Shown in pieces: positions 9,928 to 17,857 of a DNA stretch of 17,857 nucleotides. The position numbers were made by a program, and so were the translations under genes. The notes below the pieces were generated by a model. The model was given only the letters and a program-made list of their open reading frames with translations. It was not told the origin of the DNA and made no database searches. Where the stretch lies: contig JADHZB010001221.1 of NCBI GenBank assembly GCA_015657535.1, positions 1 to 17,857 of the forward strand. The letters are read 5' to 3'. Source of the DNA: Nephromyces sp. MM_2019. Taxonomy: Eukaryota > Apicomplexa > Aconoidasida > Nephromycida. Numbering within the stretch: the stretch's first letter is position 1; every line of letters begins with the position of its first letter.

Positions 9928-10755
9928 TTTTTGCATATTAAGCACCAGTATATTATACATTATTTTGCCATTTTCTTTAATTTTTTTGACAATAATTCCA
10001 CATATATTTATTTGCCCAGCCTGCTTAATTTCAATATTGAAAGTTATTAATTATCTCCTATCGTAATTGTTTTTTAACTATTTTTCTTATAAAAAAATAT
10101 CAATTTTAAATTTTAGTTTAAGGTATGTTATTCATAAGTATATTGAATTTTATTTCCTCAAAACAGGTAAACCTTATTTATTATATCTAAAATCGATAGA
10201 TAAAATACACTCGTTTATATATAACTACATAATTTTTTTATAAACAAAATTATTGTTTAAAATATGCTGTCATATCTTCTTCTCAACAAAGTTAAGGTTA
10301 TAACTATTAAAAGATTTTGTAATATTCGTTTAATTTTTTATACAATATGTATATATATATATATATATATATATGTTCTATTTACACAAATATTTTTAGT
10401 AATATTAAATCAAGATAAAATGTCTAAAAATTTCCAAATAATCATTTTGAATTGATTTCTTAATTAATTATAGTATAGAGACATATTACGATTTTGCTCT
10501 TTTTTGCATATGTACACATTTATATTTATAACATTGTTTAAAATAATAAGATTTCTTATTTGAAAAAAAAGATTCTAGTAAATAATCCTAGTATATTTTT
10601 AAAATTGAATATATAAAACAAAATTAAATGTATCGACTTTATTCCGGTTTCATTAGAATGTTACAAAGGGGTACCTATAAATATAAACTTTCGAGCTAAG
10701 TATGGGAAAGTTGAATTTGAGTTGAGTTATTTTGTTCATATTAAAAGGAACATCT
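9928..10755. other. Convergent intergenic region
   Basis: It lies between the 3' ends of the H+-ATPase and ALG11 genes. Very AT-rich, with T and A tracts and a (TA)n tract at 10349-10374. I see no gene; it presumably holds both 3' untranslated regions and polyadenylation signals, which I could not place individually. Confidence 0.7.
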
Positions 10756-12624
10756 CTATGCATTAATAAAAATTCCCAAATCATAACATGCTGCTTCACC
10801 AAATTGTTTATTATTCTTAAAACGTGTCAGTGACTTCTTAGCTCCCTCTAGCATGTTATAAATATAAGGATCATCATATTTTGTGAAACATCTGAGAAGC
10901 ATATCTATATAATCATCGAAACTTGATGCTAAAAAACCAATTTGTGTAACAGAATTAGATTGCTTCATTCGAGATTTTATTTTAGTTGAGGCATGGTTTA
11001 TGGGTTCTTTACAATTATCAAATTTTAAAGGTTTCAAGATATCTAATGCGGGTCCACCTGTGTTATCAGCTACAACAATTAAACCCGAAGCTAGGAATTC
11101 TAATAAACATATTCCGAAGTGCTCTTCGGTCATTGTGTGTAAGGCAACCTTTGAGCTACACAGGATATCAATAATAATTTCCATAGGTAAGTTTTTATAA
11201 ATATAAACATGCTTTTTCAGTATTTTTGATTGATTTATGGTAGATTGTAAAGATGTAACAATATTTTCATCTAATTGTCCACGTGTTGAACCACACATAT
11301 ATAGCTTTATGTCTTGAGGTAACTTCTCACTGTAATCTTCCAAAAGTTTCTCAAAAATTTTTAACTGTAATTCGTGACGTTTTTCTGGTCTGAATTGAGA
11401 AAGTGAAACAATAACATTTCGACGTGAGCTTTTAGTATGTTTAATAAATCTATCAAAGTCACATGGTGGGAATAAAATTTTGGAGTTGCATTTCCAGATT
11501 TCATCGATGCGTGTTTTAGTCCAGGTTGAATTAACTACCTTGTTTTGAATTGATAAGCCACAAAATTTGTAGAAAAAAATAAATAACTTATAGTAGATTA
11601 ACTTAAGTGTTGTTAAGACGAGTGATGAAGTAATCCAATTTTTGTTATATATAAATGACTTCCTCTTACTTACATCTTCAACAATTTGATTATAAATCAT
11701 TGGATAATGCACGTACGCAGAAGTAACACATCTCCCCATGAGGTGTGGAAGTATGCAGCTGAATGAAAATCCTGTTGTGTCTATCCATTTCAATGGATAG
11801 AATCTAATTAGTGCTTCTATAGATACAAATATCGATGCGAGGCCTTGGGCAAACAAGGTAAAAACTGGATACAAATTTGGATTTAATAAAAATGCCGTTC
11901 TTAATGGTACAAGGTATAAATTAACGGGTTCTACCGAGTTAGGTGACCTTGGTAGGTGTTCAGTTAAGTCAATTTCAAACCGTTTCTTGATATCTAGTAC
12001 GAGTGGAGACTCCTTCGTAAGTGGTATAAAATTTGGGTCATGCTGAAATGAATTGTATTTATTAATTGGTTTTTGTGTTTCTCGATTGAATTCATTTGAA
12101 GACATGTGATCTCTTGATGTACGATTACCAAATTGTGCATTCGAATTTGTAGTTTCTTGCTCAAATTCTGTTTTGAAGTTTTTGGCTGATTTATTTGCTC
12201 TAGTGTTTGAGTTGATGGCAGCTGAGCTCTTCTCTGGGTCTAATGAAATTTTGGTTTTGCTTGGTTCCGCACATTTAATAGCTTTATTGTGGCTCCAGAA
12301 ATAAATAACGATATTTTTCGTAGCTGTATTGTCAGAGTTTGAAAGCTTGGCCAACAATTCTCTAATAATACACCATAAAACTCTCTCACCACCACCTCCA
12401 GAGTCACAATATGGGTGGATGAACGCAATATTATTTTCATTTGGTGGTAAAATAGGTATGAATAATAAAATGTATATAAGTGCTAAAGATATAAATATGT
12501 TAAAAAAGAAGTGAAAATTAAATGTTTCATTGTTGATGTAATAATTATTGTATTCTACCAAAAAATAGATAAAGTTCAAGGAGAGGCAAATAACCCATTT
12601 AACTTTTATCCCATTGTAGTCCAT
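10756..12624 (-). CDS. ALG11: ALG11 mannosyltransferase (GDP-Man:Man3GlcNAc2-PP-dolichol alpha-1,2)
   Basis: A single uninterrupted frame of 622 residues. ALG11 adds the fourth and fifth mannoses to the lipid-linked oligosaccharide on the cytosolic face of the ER, with GDP-mannose as donor (family knowledge). Seen here: hydrophobic N-terminal segments (about 9-25 and 38-61) that would anchor it; HPYCDSGGGGERVLW (70-84), the family signature; YPVFTLFAQGL (252-262); VNSTWTKTRIDEIW (364-377); SLSQFRPEKRHELQLK (407-422); and HTMTEEHFGICLLEFLASG, holding the E-x7-E pair of GT4 enzymes (E501, E509), then NTGGPALDI. Odd: a low-complexity Ser/Asn/Lys insertion at about 118-205, between the first strand and RFEIDL, and a smaller one at about 532-560. 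These make it longer than the usual roughly 490-550 residues. The frame stays open through both, so I read them as protein and not introns. Confidence 0.97.
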   Translation of the reverse strand: MDYNGIKVKWVICLSLNFIYFLVEYNNYYINNETFNFHFFFNIFISLALIYILLFIPILPPNENNIAFIHPYCDSGGGGERVLWCIIRELLAKLSNSDNTATKNIVIYFWSHNKAIKCAEPSKTKISLDPEKSSAAINSNTRANKSAKNFKTEFEQETTNSNAQFGNRTSRDHMSSNEFNRETQKPINKYNSFQHDPNFIPLTKESPLVLDIKKRFEIDLTEHLPRSPNSVEPVNLYLVPLRTAFLLNPNLYPVFTLFAQGLASIFVSIEALIRFYPLKWIDTTGFSFSCILPHLMGRCVTSAYVHYPMIYNQIVEDVSKRKSFIYNKNWITSSLVLTTLKLIYYKLFIFFYKFCGLSIQNKVVNSTWTKTRIDEIWKCNSKILFPPCDFDRFIKHTKSSRRNVIVSLSQFRPEKRHELQLKIFEKLLEDYSEKLPQDIKLYMCGSTRGQLDENIVTSLQSTINQSKILKKHVYIYKNLPMEIIIDILCSSKVALHTMTEEHFGICLLEFLASGLIVVADNTGGPALDILKPLKFDNCKEPINHASTKIKSRMKQSNSVTQIGFLASSFDDYIDMLLRCFTKYDDPYIYNMLEGAKKSLTRFKNNKQFGEAACYDLGIFINA

Positions 12625-13915
12625 TTTATATATGAATGTTTTAGTTCTTTGTCCTCAGTGGATACAATTTTATAAATTAAATTGTGGCTATGGATGAATA
12701 TAGTCAATTTTGTATGAATATATAATATTGTTAAATTTCAATTATATCAAATATTTAATAATTAATTCACAATTAATTGTTCACATATAGATAATTCGTT
12801 TAATGTACTTTGACATGATTTTTATTAAGTTTTAATTTTCAATATTTGAAATTTTTTAAATATAATTTTAAATATTCGTTGAAAGAAATTGCTTTTCTTA
12901 GTTCTCAATTATATGTTAAATAGGGGTCAATATGAAGCATATGTTTATGACATTGATTTTAATATGTTGTTTCTACAACAATTTCAAAATTGAAAACACG
13001 TATTTGAGCTATGTTAATTACTTAATGATGATAAATTTATATAAAACCTTGACTTGTTTTTAATATTTAAATAATCAAATATTCAACTTATTTAATGTTT
13101 TATTACTAAAGCTTAAGCACACATCTAGGTAAACTTGGATAAAACTTGTTAAAAACAAACACTTTGATCAGACAAAAGCATCAAATTATTATGATTTTCT
13201 AATTGAAAGTTATATATAATCCTATCTTTGACCAATTTTTTGTAAATGTTGAATAGTTTCACGATTTCTTTTTCATTATAAAATTTTGACGCTATTTTTC
13301 TAAGATTCATGTAATTAATATTTATTTTTCAAACTCATTTACAATGGCTTAAGCTCTTATTTTATAAACGAGTGCTGATAGCTATACATATAAAAGATTG
13401 ATATAATTAATGAAATAACATTAATAATTGATATCTAAATCTAAAATCAAATTTCATACATCAAAGGCCAATGAATTGAGAAACTCGAAAACATTGTATG
13501 AATAAAGAGCTAATGCAAATATATGCCATTATTTACATAAACATTTTATTTGTGTGAATTAAAATATTATGTAAATATTTATGTATACATATTATTGTCA
13601 TTAATTACATATTTTGATTATATGAATTATATCATAATATATATATAGCTTTTGTTTCAATTATGTGTCTATACTTATTCTAGGTCATCTGTGTGTGCTG
13701 CTTATATGTGATTTATTTGTTGCATATATACTAAATTTAAGTAATGGATAATTAATCAACTAAGAAAAACCTAGAGATTAGCAATAATTGATATTTCAAC
13801 ATATTCATTTGTCTTACATATGTATATATAATATTTATGATCTGCTATTACAATTGTACAAGAGAAAGAATGTAAAAACATTCGATTTTGTTTTTATCTA
13901 TATTGGATCCACTTG
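12625..13915. other. Divergent intergenic region between ALG11 and FAD synthase
   Basis: About 1.3 kb of AT-rich sequence that must hold the promoters of both genes. It lacks the dense CA/TG tracts of the left part of the window. I found no open frame of interest, no tRNA-like fold and no clear repeat. Confidence 0.7.
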
Positions 13916-16773
13916 ATGAAAAACGGGAGTTGGAGCTCGAAGGATGTGGCCGCTTGTCATGCCCTCCTCAAATCGATTGAAACAAATGGTGATTTTAATA
14001 ACCCAAAAATAAAGTTACCAGGGAAATTGGATAAAAAACACCAAAAACAAACTTTATTAACCTCTATTGAAAACTCCATTGAAAAATTGGCTGATGCAAT
14101 TAGGTAAACTCAAGTTGAATCTCCACACTGGGAAAAAGCTATATAAAAACTTATTTAGAATGTTATTAGTAGTTATATACGTATATTTTTATTTTCCATT
14201 TTAATCAATACATCCGCATAAACCAGTAAATATATGTTAAACATTACCCGTATATTTTTAAAAACATTCAAAGAGAAATACATTACTTTATTTATGCATA
14301 TACATAAATCTGAACATAATAATAAGCCATTGTGAATATTGAAATTGTATGGTACAAATATGTACATACAAATGCTAAATTGATCATATAAATTTCGGAA
14401 CATAAGTATACATTCACAGGCTTATATAAATGCTAACATTGACACATGTCTTCATGTTTACATTTCTATTTATATATACTTATACCAAGATTATTTGGTC
14501 AAGAAAATATTTATGTTTCATTTAATGGTGGTAAAGACGCAACGGTTGTATTATACTTATACTTGATGGCCTTAGCTAAGCTCCATCCTGCAGAAAGTAC
14601 AAATACGTCTATCCCATACACATTACATACAATTATAAATATACTGAATCATTACTAAGAATAAATAAGCCCAATTAAATCACCTAAGGCATACATACAA
14701 ATATTTACTCGTACACTATCTTGCCTCATTAAACATATATATATATTGATAAAGGTACATGCAATTACAAAACATACATACTTTCGCAAAATCTATATAT
14801 TTATGATGACTTAAATATATATTATCACCAAAAATGTATTTGCACACATAATTATCGGATAATTCAAAAGGTATGTGATTTATTTATAGGCTTTCCCTCC
14901 CCAAATTTGGTTTATTTTAAGGACGCTAACGATTTTGAAGAAATGATTGAGTTTGTCACTAAAACTTCACAAGATTGGCATATCCCCATTATGTATAAAG
15001 TTTATATACACTTTCTTAAGAATTAAATTATGATCGCTAAATACACTAGATACACACACAAGTGAATGATGCTAATTAACACACTTTTAAACTTTCTATG
15101 AAGACATTTTCCATTACCCATACTGATTAATATTACACATCAATTATAACAAAAGCCAACAATCGAACTATCTCATAGATTATCATTGTTTTTCCATAAT
15201 AGTTTTCAAAAACAGAAAAAATAAACAATATATAAATTTTAACTCTAAACACAAGTTACATAGGCATATACACAAATGAATAAAAATAGAAAAATTCTAT
15301 GAAATACTCTCACAATTTTATATTATTTAAATGATTAACGCATCAGGGTCATTGAAGGGAACTTTGCCAACCATGTAGAACACATTATAAAATCTAATAA
15401 TAATTCTGCAATTAAGGCTTTTATATTAGGTGAATTATCATTATACACACACTCATAAATCATATATATTTACCCACACACTTACATATACACACTTAGC
15501 CATCTAGATACATATAAATCCCTTTATAACTTCTTATCCCCATACTATAATATAAATCTAAGATTTCCACCTATTACACATTCACACATACACAAACATT
15601 CATCTACAGCTTTATATATATATCTAAATCTATCTGTGCTTGATTGAACATGAGTCTATGGCTATATATGTTTGTGTCGGTATGTATATGCGTGTGTGTG
15701 GGTGCATATATGTGTGTATGCAGCACATGTATATTCATGGATATACAAACGCGTAGGTGATTTATATATATATATATATATAGGCATACAAATGTGTGTA
15801 GGTATACATTTACATATAGGTACATATGTATGTGGAAGTTTTATAAACTTATGGCTATGCATGCGTGCTCCTATTTTAACAATATGTGCTTATATAATCA
15901 TATATAACTTTATATTCTAATTTTATTTTATCCATACAAATACTTTTATTAATATATATGCATATATATTTATAGATGATACATCCTACAAGTGCTCACA
16001 ATTTTACACATTTTATTCATTAAATACTTATTATATATTTGCACACAAACGCAAAGGTACACGTCGAGTTGACCCAAAAAGCGATCAATTAGAAGTATTT
16101 TCACCAAGCAGTAATTGGCTACCACCGTTTATGCGTGTTAACCCAATATTGAATTGGCCATATCATCACGTGTGGAATTTTCTATTAAATTTTAACATCC
16201 CATATTGTAAATTGTATGATATAGGTTACACATCTATCGGAAGGTATGACAGTGTATGTGTATTTGTGTAGGGATATGTTTATGAGTATTTATGTAAGTA
16301 TAAAAGCTATTTTTTGCATCTAGTAATAAGTGTATATTTGTTTGTACTGTGTAAGCGTATGTTGTTTTGTTATCTAACTGCATTTTTGTGTGTAGGGATA
16401 AGCATACGTATGTGTGGGGATAGCCATATGTATTTGTAGGATTAGCATATGTATGCATGGGGATAAGCATATGTATGTGTAGCCATTAGCAAATGTATGT
16501 GTGGGGACTTGCATATTTATGTATTAGGATAAGCATATTTATGTTTGGGGATAATTATATTTATGTGTGGCGATAAGCAATTGTGTGTGTAGGGACGAGC
16601 GCATTTGATTATAGATCTAAGATTATATTCTTTTGTTTTATATTATATATTTAATCAGCAAGCTAAACACAATACAAAACATACATTTAAAAAATTTGGA
16701 TGGCCTTTATCTCCCAGCATACAAATTGGAAGACCCTGATAACGAACGACAAAGCCGAGGTTACTATCTCTGA
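13916..16773 (+). CDS. FAD1: FAD synthase (FMN adenylyltransferase), six exons
   Basis: Exons 13916-14103, 14490-14596, 14890-14992, 15347-15429, 16057-16243 and 16659-16773 encode 260 residues. The enzyme transfers AMP from ATP to FMN to make FAD; it belongs to the PAPS reductase/PP-loop superfamily, like yeast FAD1 and the C-terminal half of human FLAD1. Motifs in order: SFNGGKDATVVL (73-84), the nucleotide loop; FILGTRRVDPKSD (158-170); PPFMRVNPILNWPYHHVW (183-200); LYDIGYTSIGS (213-223); LYLPAYKLED (near 240-249); and the C-terminal ERQSR, as in the human ending. All five joins keep phase and restore conserved residues: R63, S99, M133, G161 and S223 are each split by an intron. The length is that of a single-domain FAD synthase, with no MoaB-like N-terminal domain. 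The start is the ATG at 13916. Confidence 0.95.
14104..14489 (+). other. FAD synthase intron 1
   Basis: 386 nt, donor GTAAAC, acceptor ATACCAAG, splitting the Arg codon before LFGQENIYVSF. AT-rich with scattered CA pairs; no long array. Confidence 0.85.
14597..14889 (+). other. FAD synthase intron 2
   Basis: 293 nt, donor GTACAA, acceptor TTTATAG. It splits a Ser codon between KLHPAE and FPSPNLVYF. The unspliced frame stops shortly after the donor. Confidence 0.85.
14993..15346 (+). other. FAD synthase intron 3
   Basis: 354 nt, donor GTATAA, acceptor CATCAG. The donor at 14993 was preferred over a GT at 15000 because only 14993 matches the phase of exon 4 (VIEGNFANHVEHIIK). It splits a Met codon. 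Confidence 0.75.
15430..16056 (+). other. FAD synthase intron 4, CA arm then TG arm
   Basis: 627 nt, donor GTGAAT, acceptor CGCAAAG, splitting the Gly codon of FILGTRR. The first part (about 15443-15605) is CA-rich and the middle (about 15661-15840) is TG-rich, with a (TA)n tract at 15760-15782. The 15443-15450 and 15712-15719 octamers are complementary. Confidence 0.85.
16244..16658 (+). other. FAD synthase intron 5, TG minisatellite
   Basis: 415 nt, donor GTATGA, acceptor TTAATCAG, splitting the Ser codon of YTSIGS. About half of it is a 22-bp tandem repeat. Confidence 0.9.
16399..16595 (+). repeat. 22-bp tandem repeat, nine units
   Basis: Units of 22 bp (one of 21) starting at 16399, 16421, 16442, 16464, 16486, 16508, 16530, 16552 and 16574. 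The consensus is close to TAAGCATATGTATGTGTG followed by GGGA. The GGGA/GGCGA end and the ATAAGCAT start are best kept. It lies wholly within FAD synthase intron 5. Confidence 0.9.
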
Positions 16774-17799
16774 AATTTACTATTGTACATACAAACATGC
16801 ACACTTAAAACATATGCTCATAGATAAGTAATACACTCAAGCAAATTCCATCACTTTTATACATTTTTATTCGCATAAATATACATATGTTATTTGTGTA
16901 GTAATAATATAATCATGTAGATCACTATACATATGTTTGATTGTGATACTATATATATGATTATTTGTGTGTGTTTATAAATGTAGTTATATATGCATAT
17001 GTGTGCATGACTGTCTATTTATTAATATTTTGATAATTTTCACACGCGATCTGTTATAACTTATTAACACGCCTTTTGTATTTTTTTAGCTATTTATGTG
17101 TCGTGCTAAGTGTGAAAATCCTATATTAATGACTATTCAATTTCAGGGCAAAATTACCGATTATCTTCAATGTAATTTTATTATAACCTACAACTTTAGA
17201 TGTTTATTTACTTTTTTTTTAAAGCTTAGAATAATTTAAAAACTTTCTGTGTATAAATTGAAAGGAACAGCCAAAAGCTGATACACACTAATTTTTAATG
17301 CTATCAATACACGAATTTTTCCCTACATACAAACCCTCAAAGTATCGTATTATAGACGCAACCTAAAATTTGTAAATTTACGAGCTCGGTATATACCTAC
17401 ACATTTTAAAAAACAAACATAGCTCAAATAAATTAAAACTTGAAAAGTCAATAGACAGGAGCATTAATTTTTAAAAATCAATTCATACACCTACAAATTA
17501 TTTGTTACAAAGATAAATAAATACACATCATAAAAAATAAAATATACAGATAAATTGAAAACAAAATTTAGACTAACAAAGATATTCTACACACACACAC
17601 ACACAAACAAATATACAGGCAACAGCGATATAATAAAAATCAAAATACATAAAGTAATAGAATGTAATTATGATATATGATCATTTTTACACATATTTTA
17701 ATAATTTTGGTGTGCTTTATAATGATTAAATGAAATTCATTTGAAGTCAAGTATGTGTGTGTTTATAATAATAAATTTATTTATCAAAAATTAATTTAT
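16774..17799. other. AT-rich region downstream of FAD synthase
   Basis: Mostly unremarkable AT-rich sequence, weakly TG-rich at about 16900-17010, with a pure (CA)n tract at 17589-17605 and a T10 tract near 17210. A short open frame at 17096-17239 follows a T-rich AG acceptor-like site; it matches nothing I know. No supported gene. Confidence 0.6.
17589..17605 (+). repeat. (CA)n microsatellite
   Basis: About eight CA units in the AT-rich right-hand spacer, isolated from the other arrays. Confidence 0.9.
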
Positions 17800-17857
17800 T
17801 TAAGAGGGTGACTTAATAACAATTTTTGAAGTAGATGATATAATGTACTGCCTTCCA
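17800..17857 (-). CDS. Possible C-terminal end of a gene entering from the right edge
   Basis: On the minus strand a frame open from the edge reads GRQYIISSTSKIVIKSPS and stops at 17802-17800, followed by very AT-rich sequence that could be a 3' untranslated region. Composition changes at the stop: the 58 bases inside are less AT-rich than those beyond. Eighteen codons are too few for identification, and the frame could be chance. Confidence 0.25.
   Translation of the reverse strand, partial: GRQYIISSTSKIVIKSPS

Noticed and set aside
12240..12514. Open frames on both strands over the ALG11 N-terminus
   Set aside because: Alternative frames of the region encoding GGGGERVLW; the ALG11 frame is the conserved one.
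15000..15001. GT at 15000 as donor of FAD synthase intron 3
   Set aside because: It would leave phase 0, which puts a stop codon early in exon 4; the GTATAA donor at 14993 gives the matching phase.
15604..15920. Overlapping open frames on both strands
   Set aside because: They lie in FAD synthase intron 4 and are made of TG/CA and TA repeats.
16399..16595. Regular repeats as a CRISPR array
   Set aside because: Units are directly contiguous with no unique spacers, and the array lies in a eukaryotic intron.
16755..17150. Extra seventh FAD synthase exon via a GTTACT donor and an acceptor at about 17146
   Set aside because: It would replace only the last few residues; the human enzyme also ends just after ERxSR, so the stop at 16771-16773 is the simpler reading.

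Overview
The window is nuclear DNA of a single-celled eukaryote. It is strongly AT-rich, the genes are sparse, and four of the five genes are split by GT...AG introns (nine introns modelled here, 122 to 689 nt). Splice sites were placed by reading-frame phase and by family-conserved residues across the joins; there is no transcript evidence. A P3A-type proton ATPase is absent from animals but common in protists, fungi and plants. With ALG11, a ubiquinone protein (COQ9) and an FAD synthase, this suggests a free-living or parasitic protist with an aerobic mitochondrion. An alveolate (coccidian-like) lineage is possible, but I cannot fix the taxon from sequence alone.

Layout. (1) 1-1069, minus strand: a gene of unknown function, cut by the left edge, encoding a Thr/Ser/Pro/His-rich low-complexity protein with in-frame tandem repeats. 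(2) 1070-2998: a GT-rich stretch that changes to a CA-rich one near 2575-2640, between two divergent genes. (3) 2999-4502, plus: a three-exon COQ9-like gene, with a CA minisatellite in its second intron. (4) 4503-6252: intergenic, CA-rich at first, then plain AT-rich, with a 38-nt near-perfect palindrome at 4658-4695. (5) 6253-9927, plus: a two-exon P-type H+-ATPase of 1007 residues. (6) 9928-10755: convergent intergenic. (7) 10756-12624, minus: ALG11, uninterrupted, 622 residues. (8) 12625-13915: divergent intergenic. (9) 13916-16773, plus: a six-exon FAD synthase of 260 residues. (10) 16774-17857: AT-rich, with a possible gene end on the minus strand at the right edge.

The genes do not form one pathway. 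They are housekeeping functions: ubiquinone biosynthesis in mitochondria, proton pumping at a membrane, lipid-linked oligosaccharide assembly on the ER, and flavin cofactor synthesis. The most unusual property of the window is the dinucleotide repeat. (CA)n/(TG)n tracts fill introns and spacers and enter coding exons as Thr-His runs. In the left 5 kb they are arranged so that CA lies on the sense strand of both divergent genes. Several introns carry CA tracts near the 5' end and TG tracts near the 3' end, so the pre-mRNA could fold on itself. Those folding and polarity ideas are inferences.
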